Shown here one piece after another: positions 32,592-43,162 of a stretch of 64,000 bases of DNA. The position numbers and the translations under genes are program-made. Within the stretch, counting starts at the first letter, position 1; each line of letters begins with the position of its first letter. Origin of the DNA: DASWIP01 sp036397635. GTDB taxonomy: Bacteria > Actinomycetota > AC-67. The notes beneath the pieces were generated by a model that ran no database searches, had not been told where the DNA came from, and was given only the letters and a program-made list of their open reading frames with translations. Location: the NCBI GenBank assembly GCA_036397635.1, contig DASWIP010000062.1, positions 5,111-69,110 on the forward strand, in the 5' to 3' direction.

Positions 32592-33308
32592 TCAGGTGAG
32601 CCGGTCTTCCAACTCGGGATGCGAGGCGTCGGTGAACTCGGTGAACTCCCCGGTCAGCAGGAACGCGACCTGCTCGGCGATGTCCACGGCGTGGTCGCCG
32701 ACGCGCTCGATCTGCCGGGACACGACGTGCATCCGGATCCCCCACTCGAGCATGCGCTTGTCGCCCGCGATCTGCATCACCTCGCTGAGCATGTTGCGGT
32801 TGAGGCGGTCGATCGGTTCGTCCATCACCGGAAGAGTCTGCGCCAGATCCAGGTCCCTGCGGGCGAAGGCATCCATCGAAGCCTCGATCATCTTCAGGGC
32901 AATGCTGCCCATCTCTTCGAGGTGCTGGATCACGGTCTGACTGCGAGGCAGGCCGCCGGCGAGCTTGGTGATCTTCGCCAGGTTCACGGCCATGTCGCCG
33001 ACGCGCTCGAGGTGCAGGTTGATGTGCAGGATCACCGTCAGCAAACGGAGGTCGCTCGCAACCGGAGTCTGGAGCGCGAACAGCTCGAGGATCTTCTCCT
33101 CGCACTCGACGTAGAACCGGTCGACGACGTCGTCGCCCGCGATCACCTCATCGCACTGGGCGGTATCTTCCTCGACCAGCGCGCGCATCGCTTTCGCGAA
33201 CAGGTCCCGAGACGCGATGCCCATCCTCTGGATGTGCAAGGTGAGATCTTCCAGCTCCTCGTGGAAGTGAACCCTTCCTTGCCGCATCGAGCCTCCTGCC
33301 GCGTTCAT
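32592..33308 (-). CDS. phoU: phosphate-transport regulator PhoU
   Basis: 238 residues, all-helical with two PhoU repeats. Each repeat has the E-R-x-G-D metal-binding signature: [13 protein letters not shown] (first) and [15 protein letters not shown] (second). It links Pst activity to the PhoR kinase and dampens phosphate uptake. ATG overlaps the pstB stop (ATGA). Confidence 0.95.
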   Translation of the reverse strand: MNAAGGSMRQGRVHFHEELEDLTLHIQRMGIASRDLFAKAMRALVEEDTAQCDEVIAGDDVVDRFYVECEEKILELFALQTPVASDLRLLTVILHINLHLERVGDMAVNLAKITKLAGGLPRSQTVIQHLEEMGSIALKMIEASMDAFARRDLDLAQTLPVMDEPIDRLNRNMLSEVMQIAGDKRMLEWGIRMHVVSRQIERVGDHAVDIAEQVAFLLTGEFTEFTDASHPELEDRLT

Positions 33309-34192
33309 CCGAAGCGCCCGGTGATGTACGCCTCCGTCCGCTCATCCCCGGGATTCGTGAAGATCTTCTCGGTTTTATCGTACTCCACCAGCACGCCGGT
33401 TCGCGTGTCCTCCTCCTCGCGCACGTCGGCGGTGAGGAAGGCAGTCATGTCGCTGACGCGCGCGGCCTGCTGCATGTTGTGGGTGACGATGATGATCGTG
33501 TAATCGGACTGCAGCTCGCGCATCAGGTCCTCGATCTTCGCCGTCGCGATCGGGTCGAGCGCCGAGCACGGCTCGTCCATCAGCACGACGTCGGGCTGGA
33601 CGGCGATCGCGCGCGCGATGCAGAGTCGCTGCTGCTGCCCGCCGGACAGAGCGAGTGCCGACTTCTTCAGGTCTTTGCGAACCTCATCCCACAGGGCGGC
33701 CCGCTTCAGCGCCATTTCGACCCGGTCGTCGATGTCGTCGCTCAGCCCATTTACCTTGAGGCCGAAGGCGATGTTGTCGTAGATCGACTTCGGGAACGGG
33801 TTCGGCTTCTGGAACACCATCCCGATGCGTCGTCGCACCTCGACGGGATCGACGTGCGGCCCGTACATGTCCTCGCCCCTGTAGGTAACGGTGCCCTCGA
33901 CCGTCGCCGAAGGGATCAGGTCGTTCATCCGGTTGAAGCAGCGGATGAGCGTGCTCTTCCCGCATCCGCTGGGGCCGATGATCGCGGTGATGCGGTTGGC
34001 CGCGATGTCCATGCTCACCCCACGAACGGCAAGCACGCTGCCGTACCGCACGGCGAGGTCCTGGGTCCGGAAGACGATGTCGCCCTGCCGGGAGCGGGCG
34101 GGCGGGCCGGAACGGTCAACCTGCACGTCCGGCGTTCGCATCATGTCGTCCCACACCTCTGTCTTGATCTTGATCTGTGTCCCGGGCGTCAT
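33305..34192 (-). CDS. pstB: phosphate ABC transporter ATPase
   Basis: 295 residues from the first ATG; ATG at 34144 has a better GAGGTG site and would give a more typical length of about 279. Walker [10 protein letters not shown], signature [14 protein letters not shown] and Walker [14 protein letters not shown] are clear, with the PstB hallmark [10 protein letters not shown] and FQKPNPFP. Energises phosphate import through PstC/PstA. A 132-base gap with nothing recognised separates it from pstA. Confidence 0.95.
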   Translation of the reverse strand: MTPGTQIKIKTEVWDDMMRTPDVQVDRSGPPARSRQGDIVFRTQDLAVRYGSVLAVRGVSMDIAANRITAIIGPSGCGKSTLIRCFNRMNDLIPSATVEGTVTYRGEDMYGPHVDPVEVRRRIGMVFQKPNPFPKSIYDNIAFGLKVNGLSDDIDDRVEMALKRAALWDEVRKDLKKSALALSGGQQQRLCIARAIAVQPDVVLMDEPCSALDPIATAKIEDLMRELQSDYTIIIVTHNMQQAARVSDMTAFLTADVREEEDTRTGVLVEYDKTEKIFTNPGDERTEAYITGRFG

Positions 34193-34324
34193 CGGATGAT
34201 CACGTCCCCTCGTGCCGAGTCACATCGACGGTCTCGGCTTCCATCGGCAAGAGGGCTCCGGACGAGGCCACGATACCGGCTCTCCCGGCTCCGCGGCACG
34301 CCGGGTGCTCCCGACTTCGCGTGG

Positions 34325-35269
34325 CTACCATCGCTGCTCGTACCGGTTGCGGAGCCAGATCGCGAGCGAGTTCATGATCAGTACCAGCAGCAGCATCACG
34401 ATGATGCCGGCTGCCGCGAGGTCGTTGAACTCCGCCTGCGGGCGCCGGGCGTAGTTGTAGATCTGCACCGGCAGCACGGAGTAGCCCCCCTCGAAGAAGC
34501 TCGGGTTGAACGTAACGAAGGTGACGGCTCCGATCAGCAGCAGCGGGGCGGCCTCGCCGATGGCACGAGCGACGGACAGGATCACGCCGGTGAGGATGCC
34601 GGGCAGCGCCGCGGGCAACACCTGCCCCCGCGTCGTCTGCCACGTGGTGGCGCCGAGCGCGAGCGATCCTTCTCGGATCGAGGGTGGCACCGCACGGATC
34701 GCCTCACGCGCCGCGATGATCACGGTGGGCAGGACCAGCAATGCGAGGGTGATCGATGCGGCGGCAGCGACGAACCCGAGGCCGAACGGACCGCGCACGA
34801 TGAACGCCAGCCCGAGGATCCCGAACACGATCGACGGCACGCCGGCGAGGTTCTGGATGTTCAGCTCGATCAGCCGGTTGTACCAACGGCTCTTGTCCGC
34901 GTACTCCTCCAGGTAGACGGCGGCACCGACCCCGATCGGGACGACGAGGACGATCACGCCTCCGATCACGTAGACGGTGCCCAGGATCGCGGTCCGGAAG
35001 CCGGCTCCCGCCGGGTTGATGGTAGATGGGCCGGCCGTGAACAGCGCCGGATTCAGCCGCGAGAAGCCCGAGACGACCGCCCAGATCAGGATCGCCGCCA
35101 AACCCGCGATGGCGAAGCCGAGCCCGAGGAACAGCAGTGCCTGGAACAGCCCGTTGCGGAAGCGGTCTCGCGGGGAGGCGGTTCCGAACACGCTCGCCGT
35201 CCCGGCGCGCGCGCCGGCGGTCGCCAGCAGCGCGCGCTGCGTTCGGGGCTCCCTCCGGGCGCGGCCCAC
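34325..35269 (-). CDS. pstA: phosphate ABC transporter permease PstA
   Basis: 314 residues with six membrane segments. The permease EAA loop is AIRAVPPSIREGSLALGATTWQ split over residues about 197-215. The GTG start follows the pstC stop directly (TAG then GTG). The N-terminal 35 residues are Arg/Ala-rich and cytoplasmic. Confidence 0.93.
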   Translation of the reverse strand: MGRARREPRTQRALLATAGARAGTASVFGTASPRDRFRNGLFQALLFLGLGFAIAGLAAILIWAVVSGFSRLNPALFTAGPSTINPAGAGFRTAILGTVYVIGGVIVLVVPIGVGAAVYLEEYADKSRWYNRLIELNIQNLAGVPSIVFGILGLAFIVRGPFGLGFVAAAASITLALLVLPTVIIAAREAIRAVPPSIREGSLALGATTWQTTRGQVLPAALPGILTGVILSVARAIGEAAPLLLIGAVTFVTFNPSFFEGGYSVLPVQIYNYARRPQAEFNDLAAAGIIVMLLLVLIMNSLAIWLRNRYEQRW

Positions 35270-36229
35270 CTACTCGTACACCTCACGGAAGCGGCGGACC
35301 AACCGGATCGCGACCATGTTCATGGCCAAAGTCATGAGGAAGAGCAACGCCCCGGCGGCGAAGATAGTGTCGTACAGGATGGTCCCGGTCGGGATGTCTC
35401 CCGTCGCCGCCCCGCCGATGTAGGCCGTGATCGTCTGCGCAGGCGCGAACGGATCGAACGTGAGGTCCGGCCGTCCGGCACCCGCCGCGATCAGCACGAC
35501 CATGGTCTCACCGATCGCGCGCGACGTCGCCAGCACGATCGACGCGACGATCCCCGAGATCGCAGCCGGGAACACGACTCTCGTGGACACCTTGAGTTTC
35601 CCCGCCCCGAGCGCGTACGCGCCCTCTCGGAGGCCACCCGGCACCGCACGCATCGCGTCCTCGGAGATCGAGGCGACGATCGGAACGATCATCAACCCGA
35701 CTGCCACCCCCGCGACGATGACGGTCTGTCGCGGTCCCCAGGTCAGAAACGGGAAGATGGTCTCACCCAGCGGACGCAGGTACCAGAGGGCGAACAGACC
35801 GACGGCCACCGTCGGGATGCCGGCAAGCACCTCCAGCGCGGGCTTCACGATCTTGCGGATCCGCGACGGCGCGTACTCCGACAGGAAGATCGCCGACGCC
35901 AGCCCAACTGGGATGGCGACGAGCAGCGCGTAGAACACGATCATGAGCGTGCCGACGACGATCGGCAGCACGCCGAAGCTACGCGGCACCAGCGCAGGCG
36001 CCCACAACGTTCCCGTGAGGAACTCCCCGATGGAGATCTCGCGGAAGAACCGGATGGTCGGGAACAGCAGCGAGACGACGATCCCGGTCGTCACCGCGAC
36101 CGAGAGGGCGCCACACAGCGCGAGCAGGACCTTGATGACCTTCTCGCCATACCGGGGACTCGCGGCCTCCAGCGTTCGGTGCGGGTTTCCCGCACCGACA
36201 CTCGGAGCCGCCATGTCGTCACCTGCCAT
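35270..36229 (-). CDS. pstC: phosphate ABC transporter permease PstC
   Basis: 319 residues, six membrane segments. A long outside loop follows the first helix (EISIGEFLTGTLWAP) and the EAA loop is AMRAVPGGLREGAYALGAGK. Forms the channel with PstA. ATG start; 60 bases after pstS. Confidence 0.93.
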   Translation of the reverse strand: MAGDDMAAPSVGAGNPHRTLEAASPRYGEKVIKVLLALCGALSVAVTTGIVVSLLFPTIRFFREISIGEFLTGTLWAPALVPRSFGVLPIVVGTLMIVFYALLVAIPVGLASAIFLSEYAPSRIRKIVKPALEVLAGIPTVAVGLFALWYLRPLGETIFPFLTWGPRQTVIVAGVAVGLMIVPIVASISEDAMRAVPGGLREGAYALGAGKLKVSTRVVFPAAISGIVASIVLATSRAIGETMVVLIAAGAGRPDLTFDPFAPAQTITAYIGGAATGDIPTGTILYDTIFAAGALLFLMTLAMNMVAIRLVRRFREVYE

Positions 36230-36289
36230 GGGCGCCGCGATGATATCTCCCGACCTGATTCCGCGTCTCCCTGGGTCCGCCTGGGATGG

Positions 36290-37264
36290 CTACTGGCCCA
36301 CCCCTGAGACGAGTTCCTCGATCTTCTGGTGCTGCGCCGCCACCTGCGCCTCGGTGAGCGGCACGAAGGACGCCGCGTCCGCGATGCTCGTGGCGTTGTC
36401 CACGTAGAACTTCATGAATGCGAGCACCTCGGGCTTCGCGAGAGCCGTGCCGCTGGCGTAGACGAACAGGGGACGGCCCAGCGGGACGTAGCTGCCGTTC
36501 TGGACGTTCTCGAGCGTCGCGTCCACGCACCCGCCACCGCCGTCGATCGCCAGCGCCTTGACTCCCTCGCCCGCCTCCTGCGCATACGAGTAGGGCACGT
36601 ATCCCATCGCCCCGACGTCGCTCTTGATGCCATCCACCGCCTGGCGATCATCCTCGCCGATGTTCGTGTAGTCGATCCGGATCCGGCCCTCTTCCCCGTT
36701 GATCTCATCGGTGAAGAAGTCGAACGTTCCGGAGTCGGACCCGGGCCCATAGAGCGTCATCTGCCGACCCGCGAAGTCGCCCGGCGCGTTCAGGCCGGTG
36801 ACCTGGCCCCAGGTCTTCACCTTGGAGCCCCGGTCCCAGACCTGTGTGGCCTGCTCGACCGTCAGGCAGTCCACCGGGTTCTGGGCGTTGACCAGCAACG
36901 AGAGCGCGTCGTTGGCGACCTGGATGGCGTCGTAAGCGATCGCGTTCTGACCGCACTGCTCGACCTCGGACTCCTTGATCGGGCGGGACGCATCGTTCAT
37001 GTCGTTCTCGCCGATGCAGAACTTCTGGAAGCCGCCGCTCGTGCCCGACGCGGCGACGGTCACCTGGACATCCCGGTTCTCCCCCATGAACAGTTCGGCC
37101 GCGGCCTCCGAGAGCGGAGCGACCGTGCTGGAACCGTCGATGCGGATCGTGCCGGTCAGTTGGTCGCCGCCCTCGTTCCCTTCGCTCGACCCGCACGCGG
37201 CTGCCACCGTGGCGAGCAGCGCTGCGATCGCGAACGCCCGGACGCCGTTCGTCGGTTTGATCAC
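36290..37264 (-). CDS. pstS: phosphate-binding lipoprotein PstS
   Basis: 324 residues from the GTG at 37264, which has GGGAGG six to seven bases upstream; a longer frame to 37318 lacks this. Lipobox VAAAC puts the lipid on Cys24. The phosphate-binding segments are [18 protein letters not shown] and [12 protein letters not shown], plus [13 protein letters not shown]. Three cysteine-containing loops are present. First gene of pstSCAB-phoU; PHO boxes lie about 85-117 bases upstream. Confidence 0.93.
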   Translation of the reverse strand: MIKPTNGVRAFAIAALLATVAAACGSSEGNEGGDQLTGTIRIDGSSTVAPLSEAAAELFMGENRDVQVTVAASGTSGGFQKFCIGENDMNDASRPIKESEVEQCGQNAIAYDAIQVANDALSLLVNAQNPVDCLTVEQATQVWDRGSKVKTWGQVTGLNAPGDFAGRQMTLYGPGSDSGTFDFFTDEINGEEGRIRIDYTNIGEDDRQAVDGIKSDVGAMGYVPYSYAQEAGEGVKALAIDGGGGCVDATLENVQNGSYVPLGRPLFVYASGTALAKPEVLAFMKFYVDNATSIADAASFVPLTEAQVAAQHQKIEELVSGVGQ

Positions 37265-37348
37265 GAGGATCCCTCCCACTTCGTTCGGCCCACGGGCGTT
37301 CCGCGGCCCTGTTGACATCTAAGCCAACCCCACACCAGCCTGCGGTCG

Positions 37349-37381
37349 ATCACGTGCACCGTCGGTGAACTCTCGGTGAAT
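37349..37381 (-). promoter_or_regulatory. PHO box: three 11-base direct repeats
   Basis: On the minus strand, units ATTCACCGAGA, GTTCACCGACG and GTGCACGTGAT are contiguous at 11-base spacing, matching the Streptomyces PhoP site core GTTCACC. They lie between divergent pstS and phoP. A weaker pair (GTTTCACAGAG, ATTCCACCACA) lies at about 37430-37451, close to the phoP start. Confidence 0.7.
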
Positions 37382-37470
37382 CTCTGGCCGGGGCATCGGT
37401 GTGACGCTGGGCGGTCGCCCCCTGAGTGTGGTGGAATCTCTGTGAAACTGTCGTGGATCCAGGAGGACCG

Positions 37471-38175
37471 TTGCCCAGCGTGCTGCTCGTCGAGGACGAC
37501 ACGACCATGGCCGAGATGGTCGCGTACAACCTCCGCCGCCAGGGCTTGGATGTCGACGTCACCGGCGACGGCCACGACGGCCTGCGCAAAGCGCGGCAGA
37601 AGACGGTGAGCCTGCTGATCTTGGACCTCATGCTCCCGAACGTGGACGGGATGGACATCGCGATCGAGGTGCGTCGCTCGCGGCCCGACGTCCCGATCCT
37701 GATGCTAACCGCGCGCGCCGAGGAGGAGACCAAGCTGCGGGGCTTCGCCGCCGGCGTGGACGATTACCTGACCAAGCCGTTCTCGATGGACGAGCTGGTC
37801 GCACGGGTCAAGGCGTTGCTGCGCCGCTCGAGGGTCGAGGCGCTCCGCAGCGAGGCGCCTCCAGAGATCGTGTTCGGTGACCTGCGGATGGCGACGCGGG
37901 ACTTCCGCTGCTGGGTCGACGGCGAGGAGATAGACCTCCGGCCGAAGGAGTTCTCGCTGCTCGCGACGCTGGCCGCGGAGCCGGGCCGGCTGTTCACCAG
38001 GCTCGAGCTCGCCGAGCGCGTGTGGGGCTACACCCACCTCGGCGACACCCGGACCATCGACACGCACGTGAAGAACGTTCGTCGCAAGGTCGAGGATCGC
38101 TCGGCCTACCGCTACGTCGAGACCGTGCGCGGCGTCGGCTATCGATTCCGCGTCAAGCCGAAGGCGGCACCGTGA
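37471..38175 (+). CDS. phoP: OmpR/PhoB-family response regulator (PhoP type)
   Basis: 234 residues from TTG at 37471, chosen because AGGAGG ends five bases before it and the frame then begins PSVLLVEDD, the standard receiver start. Receiver residues: acidic pair in VEDD, phosphoacceptor Asp52 (LLILDLMLP), Thr in MLTARAE and Lys in DDYLTKPF. The C-terminal winged helix includes RPKEFSLLATLA and DTHVKNVRRKVE. It should bind the PHO boxes and activate pst genes at low phosphate. GTGA overlap with the kinase gene. Confidence 0.93.
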   Translation: MPSVLLVEDDTTMAEMVAYNLRRQGLDVDVTGDGHDGLRKARQKTVSLLILDLMLPNVDGMDIAIEVRRSRPDVPILMLTARAEEETKLRGFAAGVDDYLTKPFSMDELVARVKALLRRSRVEALRSEAPPEIVFGDLRMATRDFRCWVDGEEIDLRPKEFSLLATLAAEPGRLFTRLELAERVWGYTHLGDTRTIDTHVKNVRRKVEDRSAYRYVETVRGVGYRFRVKPKAAP

Positions 38176-39497
38176 GCCGGCGCGCACGGCCCGCATTCGC
38201 GATCGGCCGCAACCTGTTCCTGCGCCTGCTCGCGACTCATCTGCTGGCGTCGGCGGGCGTGCTGGTCATCGCGATCCTGATCACCGCCGACCGGATCGAC
38301 ACCGCGTGGGCGATCATCCTGTCCTTCGCGGTGCTCGGAGGCTTGATCGTGGCTCTGACCGCCGTGATCACACGCGGCGTCACCTATCCGCTCGACCGCA
38401 TCCACGGGGAGATCGAGCGCGCGACCGGCGGCACGGTCGCGATCGGTTCGCAGCCCGGCGAGTCCCGCGCTCTTGTCACCGCGGTGAACCGACTCGCCGG
38501 CGATCTCGCCGGTCGTGTTGACGAACTGCGCGCGGAGACCGCGCTTCGTGAGCAGGTGCTGTCCTCGATGGACGAGGCGGTCCTGCTCGCGGAGGGAGCC
38601 GACGTCGTCTATGCCAACCCGGCCGCCCGCGATCTGTTCGAGATCAGCGATCTGCGCACGCTGCCCCCGGTCGTTCCGATCCCCGAGGACCCGCTGCCGG
38701 TGACGAAGGAGTTCTCGTTACATCACCCGACGTACCGGGAGGTTCGATGCACCAGCGCGCGCGTCGCGGACGGCAAGATCCTGGTCGTCGCGCAGGACGT
38801 GACCGAGGCGAAGCGGACCGAGCGCGTGCGCCGCGACTTCGTCGCCAACGCCAGCCACGAGCTGAAGACGCCGGTCGCGGGGATCCTCGCGACAGCCGAG
38901 ACGCTCCAGGACGCGATGACGCACGACCCGAACGCCGCCGCCCGCTTCGCGGAAACGCTGACGAAGGAGGCGACGCGGCTGTCGAACCTGGTCCAGGACC
39001 TGCTCAGCCTCGCCAGGCTCGAGCAAACCCTGCGCGTTCCCGAGCCGGTCGATCTCTCGGCGATCGTCGAGCGCGTGGCGGCCGAGATGCGCCCGGACGC
39101 GGCGGGAAAGAAGATCGACCTGCAGGAGGAGGTCGAGACATCAGTCGTCGTGAGCGGTGGCCCCGAGGATCTCACCGTCCTGGTCCGCAACCTGCTGGAC
39201 AACGCCATCCGCTACACACCGGAGGGTGGCAAGGTCACGGTGACGCTGAGGCGCGGCGCCGGACGGGCGGACCTGGTCGTGCGGGACACCGGGATCGGTA
39301 TCCCCGCGCGCGACGTGCCTCGGATCTTCGAGCGGTTCTACCGAGTGGACAAAGCGCGGTCGCGTGTGACCGGCGGGACCGGGCTGGGACTCTCCATCGT
39401 CCGGCACGTCGCGGAGAACCACGGCGGCGCCGTGACGGCCCAGAGCGAGCTGGGTGCCGGCTCGACGTTCACGGTGACCCTGCCGCTCACGGGCTGA
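38172..39497 (+). CDS. phoR: phosphate sensor histidine kinase (PhoR type)
   Basis: 441 residues from the GTG overlapping the regulator stop. Two membrane segments (about 15-35 and 42-62) flank a very short outside loop, so it cannot sense phosphate directly; a HAMP-like and a PAS-like region (about 120-205) follow. HisKA box NASHELKTPVAG has His229; ATP-binding boxes are NLLDNAIRYTP, DTGIGIP and GTGLGLSIV. It would receive its signal from Pst/PhoU, as in other PhoR proteins. Confidence 0.93.
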   Translation: MSRRARPAFAIGRNLFLRLLATHLLASAGVLVIAILITADRIDTAWAIILSFAVLGGLIVALTAVITRGVTYPLDRIHGEIERATGGTVAIGSQPGESRALVTAVNRLAGDLAGRVDELRAETALREQVLSSMDEAVLLAEGADVVYANPAARDLFEISDLRTLPPVVPIPEDPLPVTKEFSLHHPTYREVRCTSARVADGKILVVAQDVTEAKRTERVRRDFVANASHELKTPVAGILATAETLQDAMTHDPNAAARFAETLTKEATRLSNLVQDLLSLARLEQTLRVPEPVDLSAIVERVAAEMRPDAAGKKIDLQEEVETSVVVSGGPEDLTVLVRNLLDNAIRYTPEGGKVTVTLRRGAGRADLVVRDTGIGIPARDVPRIFERFYRVDKARSRVTGGTGLGLSIVRHVAENHGGAVTAQSELGAGSTFTVTLPLTG

Positions 39498-39606
39498 CGA
39501 GGGAACAGCAGATCGCCCCCACCCACGCTCCCGCGCGCGCCGCCGTTTCTGCGGGTACCATCTCAGGGGCCGGACGCCCGTCCGCGCCGACATCCGGAAG
39601 GACCCG

Positions 39607-41430
39607 ATGACCACCCGGCACGCCCACGACCCCTCTCGCCTGCGCAACGTCGCGCTGATCGCCCACGTCGACCACGGCAAGACCACCTTGGTCGACGCGA
39701 TGCTGCGCCTGACCGGGGTCGTCGGCGGGGACTCGACCGACCGGATCATGGACTCCAACGAGCTCGAACGAGAACGCGGGATCACGATCCTGGCCAAAGC
39801 CGCCAGCGTCGCCTGGCGGGGTCACCGCATCAACCTGGTGGACACGCCCGGCCACGCCGACTTCGGCGGGGAAGTCGAGCGCGCGCTCACGATGGTGGAC
39901 GGCGCGTTGCTGCTCGTAGATGCGTCGGAAGGGCCGCTGCCGCAAACCCGGTATGTGCTGCGCAAGGCGCTTGCCCTCGACCTGCCGACCGTGGTCGTGC
40001 TGAACAAGGTCGACCGCAAGGACGCGCGCGCCGAAGAGGTGCTCGACGAGATCTACCATCTGTACATCGACCTTGGCGCCGAGGATCACGACATCGAGTT
40101 CCCGGTGTTCTCAACGATCGCGCGAGACGGCGTTTGCATCCCCGGTGTCGGGATGCCCGGGCCGGGTGACGACCTGTCGCCGCTGATGGACGCGATCCTG
40201 ACCACCGTCCCGGCGTCGGGGGGCGACCCCGACGCGCCGCTTCAGGCCTTGGTCACGAACCTGGACGCCAGCGACTATCTGGGCCGGCTCGCGATCGGCC
40301 GGGTGGCCGGCGGCCGCATCCGGGCCGACCAGACAGTTGCCATCATCGGCGAGGGCGGAGAGGCACGTCCGTCGCGCATCACCTCTCTGCAACGCTTCGA
40401 CGGCCTCGGCCGCACAGACGCGAGCGAGGTCGGGGCCGGCGACCTATTCGTCCTCGCTGGGGTGCCGTGGGTCGAGATCGGCGACACGATCGCCGCCGCC
40501 GACACTCCGGCGGCCCTGCCGCGGCTCATCGTCGACGAGCCGGTGATGAAGATGACCTTCGGGCCCTCCACCTCGCCGCTGTCCGGCGAAGGAAGGTTCC
40601 TGACCGGCCGCCAGATCGCCGACCGGCTGCGGCGCGAGGCGCTGGGTAACGTCTCGATCCGCGTGCGCCCGACCGAGGCCGCCGACGTCCTGGAGGTCGC
40701 CGGACGCGGAGAGCTGCAGCTCGCGGTGGTGATCGAAACCATGCGCCGCGAGGGCTACGAGTTCCAGGTCTCCCGGCCCGAGGTGATCCTGCGGCAGATC
40801 AACGATGCCCGACACGAGCCGCGTGAGCGACTCATCGTGGATCTTCCCGCCGAGCACGTCGGGACGCTGACCCAGATCGTGGCGCCGCGCCGCGGCGACA
40901 TCATCGAGATCCGCCCCGGCGAGACCGGGCGCTCGGTCGTAGTGTTCGAGGCGCCGGCGCGCGGCCTGCTCGGCTTCCGGACGCTGCTGTTGACGCTGAC
41001 CAGCGGCACCGCGGTGATCAACACCGAAGCGGCCGGGTGGATGCCGTGGGCCGGCGAGCTCCCGCACCGCAAGGGCGGCGCGATAGTCGCCGACCGCACC
41101 GGGAAGGTCACCGGGTACGCGCTCGACAACCTGCAGGAGCGCGGGTCGCTGTTCGTCGCGCCCGGCGATGAGGTCTACGAGGGCATGATCGTGGGCGAGA
41201 ACGCGCGCCCCGACGACATGGTCGTCAATCCCACAAAGGAGAAGAAGGCGACCAACATCCGCACACATGCCTCGGACGAGGCCATCAAGCTCGAGCCCCC
41301 GAGGATCCACACGGTCGAGAGCGCCATCGAGTTCATCGCCGGCGACGAGCTGGTCGAGGTCACGCCGACGCGCCTCCGGATCCGCAAGCGGATCCAAGAC
41401 CGCAAGGCTCGCGAGCGCGCGGCCGGATAA
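39607..41430 (+). CDS. typA: ribosome-associated GTPase TypA/BipA
   Basis: 607 residues, close to the usual length. G1 [11 protein letters not shown]3 [12 protein letters not shown]4 NKVDRKDA, followed by EF-G-like domains and the BipA-specific C-terminus ([18 protein letters not shown]). A translation GTPase needed for ribosome assembly and stress growth. ATG start with GGAAGGA site. Confidence 0.96.
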   Translation: MTTRHAHDPSRLRNVALIAHVDHGKTTLVDAMLRLTGVVGGDSTDRIMDSNELERERGITILAKAASVAWRGHRINLVDTPGHADFGGEVERALTMVDGALLLVDASEGPLPQTRYVLRKALALDLPTVVVLNKVDRKDARAEEVLDEIYHLYIDLGAEDHDIEFPVFSTIARDGVCIPGVGMPGPGDDLSPLMDAILTTVPASGGDPDAPLQALVTNLDASDYLGRLAIGRVAGGRIRADQTVAIIGEGGEARPSRITSLQRFDGLGRTDASEVGAGDLFVLAGVPWVEIGDTIAAADTPAALPRLIVDEPVMKMTFGPSTSPLSGEGRFLTGRQIADRLRREALGNVSIRVRPTEAADVLEVAGRGELQLAVVIETMRREGYEFQVSRPEVILRQINDARHEPRERLIVDLPAEHVGTLTQIVAPRRGDIIEIRPGETGRSVVVFEAPARGLLGFRTLLLTLTSGTAVINTEAAGWMPWAGELPHRKGGAIVADRTGKVTGYALDNLQERGSLFVAPGDEVYEGMIVGENARPDDMVVNPTKEKKATNIRTHASDEAIKLEPPRIHTVESAIEFIAGDELVEVTPTRLRIRKRIQDRKARERAAG

Positions 41431-41566
41431 AACGGGGCGCGCCGGCGGAACCTGCAACATACTTCGATCGTCTGACGTTTCAAGCTCAAGGGCGTACGGA
41501 AAGCTACCGAAGCTACAACCCGAGAGCACGAAACGGACACTTAGGGACGAGAGGGGACAGACCGCC

Positions 41567-41683
41567 GTGGGCATCGATGGCTGGCTGATCATGGGGCTGA
41601 TCGCGACCGCCCTCGCCGCGGCCTTCAGCGACGATCCCCGCCACCCGGTGCGCGCGCGCCTCCGCCGCTTCCGCGACCGCTGA
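41567..41683 (+). CDS. putative 38-residue membrane protein
   Basis: From GTG at 41567 with GAGGGG about ten bases upstream: one hydrophobic segment (WLIMGLIATALAAAF) and a basic tail (HPVRARLRRFRDR). The frame is open upstream only as a continuation of typA shadow sequence. No family known; could be a chance frame. Confidence 0.4.
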   Translation: MGIDGWLIMGLIATALAAAFSDDPRHPVRARLRRFRDR

Positions 41684-41759
41684 ACCGCGTGCAGTTGGCC
41701 GCGTCGCCGCCGCGGGGGCCGCGTCGGCGCCCCGCGCGCCAGGAGGGGTTCGTTTCCGC

Positions 41760-41817
41760 GTGTTACATGTCTGATCCTTATGCTCAATATCTGAACATCG
41801 TGCTCAGATCTGTAACA
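41760..41817. repeat. GTGTTACAT dyad, copy 1
   Basis: Left arm TGTTACATGTCTGATC (41761-41776) and right arm GCTCAGATCTGTAACA (41802-41817) pair at 13 of 16 positions around a 25-base centre. The same motif recurs as a tighter palindrome at 54904-54942. The 241-base gap 41684-41924 holds nothing else recognised. Confidence 0.65.
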
Positions 41818-41924
41818 GCCGATCTCGGACCCGCCGCCGCCGGATCTCACTCAGCGTCCCGGTCGACGTGCGGTGCTACGCTCCGATGCTCGAACGGGAA
41901 CGAAACCGTGCCGCCGGGGAGCAG

Positions 41925-43100
41925 ATGCCCACGATCCGAGCCGCGACCGACGACGACTACGAGCGCGTCTTCAAGCTTACGCGCCAGGCGTTCAACTTCC
42001 CCACTTCGATGCGCGAGCGCGCGCGCGGGGACTTCAACCCCGCCAACGTCCGGGTCATCGAGAGCGCCGGCACGGTTATGGCGAGCCTGCGCATCCACCC
42101 TTTCGCGCACGTCTGGGGTGGCCGGGCGATCCCGGCCGCCGGCATCGGTGGAGTCGCCGTCCCTGCCGAAGCGCGGGGCAAGGGTCACGCGTCGGCGCTG
42201 ATGGCCGAGACCCTGCGCGAGCAGCGCGAGGCAGGCACCGTCCTCTCGTCGCTGTATCCGGCGACCGTGCCGATCTACCGTTCGTGCGGGTACGGCTACG
42301 GCGGGATCCGCACGCAGTGGAAGGCCGACCTGTCGCTGCTCCCACCGCGGGGCCCACTCGGCGTAGAGACCTTCGGGTCCGCCGATCTCGAGGGCATCAT
42401 GGCCTGCTACGACGAGGTCGCACGCACCAACGATGGGCTGCTCGCGCGCGACCACGATTGGTGGGACCGGCGCGTGCTCCGGTCAGCGTGGGAGGAGGGC
42501 GAGCCCTACTGTTACGCCGTGCGGGAGAACGGCCGGGTCACCGGCTACGTGGTCTACCGGCTCGAGCGCTCGAAGGACGATTGGCGCGCGACGCTCGCCT
42601 GCCGTGACCTGATGTGGACGACGCCCGACGCGGCCCGCACCCTGCTGGCGCTGGGTGCGATGCACCGCTCAACCGGCGTACGGCTCACCTGGATCGGGCC
42701 GGCGACCGAGCCGCTCTCTGACCTGCTCACGGAGGATCACGCGAACGTGGACTTCCGGTTCCGGTGGATGCTTCGGCTGCTGGACGTGCCGGCGGCGATC
42801 GAGGCGCGCGGGTATCCGCCGCACGTCCAGGCGACGGTCACCATCGCCGTGCACGATCCTCTTCTCCCCGAGAATGCCGGCCCGTGGCGCATCGAGGTGT
42901 CGGACGGGCGCGCGAAGGTGGTGCCCGGCGGTGCGGCGAACGCGACCGCCGACGCGTCTACCTGGGCGAGCATCTGGTCGGGCCTGCATCCGGCGGCCGA
43001 CGCCGTCCGCATCGGCGGGCTGGAGGCCGACGCGGACGCGATCGGCGCGCTGCGCTCGATCTTCGGCGGGCCGGTTCCCTGGCTCGCCGACTTCTTCTGA
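41925..43100 (+). CDS. Eis-like GNAT N-acetyltransferase
   Basis: 391 residues from the ATG at 41925, with GGGGAG upstream. It has the three-part Eis layout: an N-terminal GNAT domain with the acetyl-CoA loop VAVPAEARGKGHA (Arg84-Gly87), a second GNAT-like domain, and a C-terminal SCP2-like domain from about 290. Tyr118 (VPIYRSCGYG) matches the general acid of Eis, and the chain ends in Phe as in mycobacterial Eis, where the terminal carboxylate is the general base. Acetylates amines; aminoglycosides are substrates of some members but need not be here. Confidence 0.85.
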   Translation: MPTIRAATDDDYERVFKLTRQAFNFPTSMRERARGDFNPANVRVIESAGTVMASLRIHPFAHVWGGRAIPAAGIGGVAVPAEARGKGHASALMAETLREQREAGTVLSSLYPATVPIYRSCGYGYGGIRTQWKADLSLLPPRGPLGVETFGSADLEGIMACYDEVARTNDGLLARDHDWWDRRVLRSAWEEGEPYCYAVRENGRVTGYVVYRLERSKDDWRATLACRDLMWTTPDAARTLLALGAMHRSTGVRLTWIGPATEPLSDLLTEDHANVDFRFRWMLRLLDVPAAIEARGYPPHVQATVTIAVHDPLLPENAGPWRIEVSDGRAKVVPGGAANATADASTWASIWSGLHPAADAVRIGGLEADADAIGALRSIFGGPVPWLADFF

Positions 43101-43162
43101 GCACGTCGTCCAGCGCGTCGTTCCGCGCGTCGTCTCGGTCGGCTGCCGAACGCCGGCGCGCG

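Noticed and set aside
34193..34324. Small RNA or gene in the pstA-pstB gap
   Set aside because: 132 bases with no clear frame, promoter or hairpin beyond background.
33479..36307. 942-codon plus-strand open frame over pstB-pstA-pstC
   Set aside because: Arg/Asp-rich, low-complexity antisense frame typical of high G+C DNA; the minus strand holds clear pst genes.
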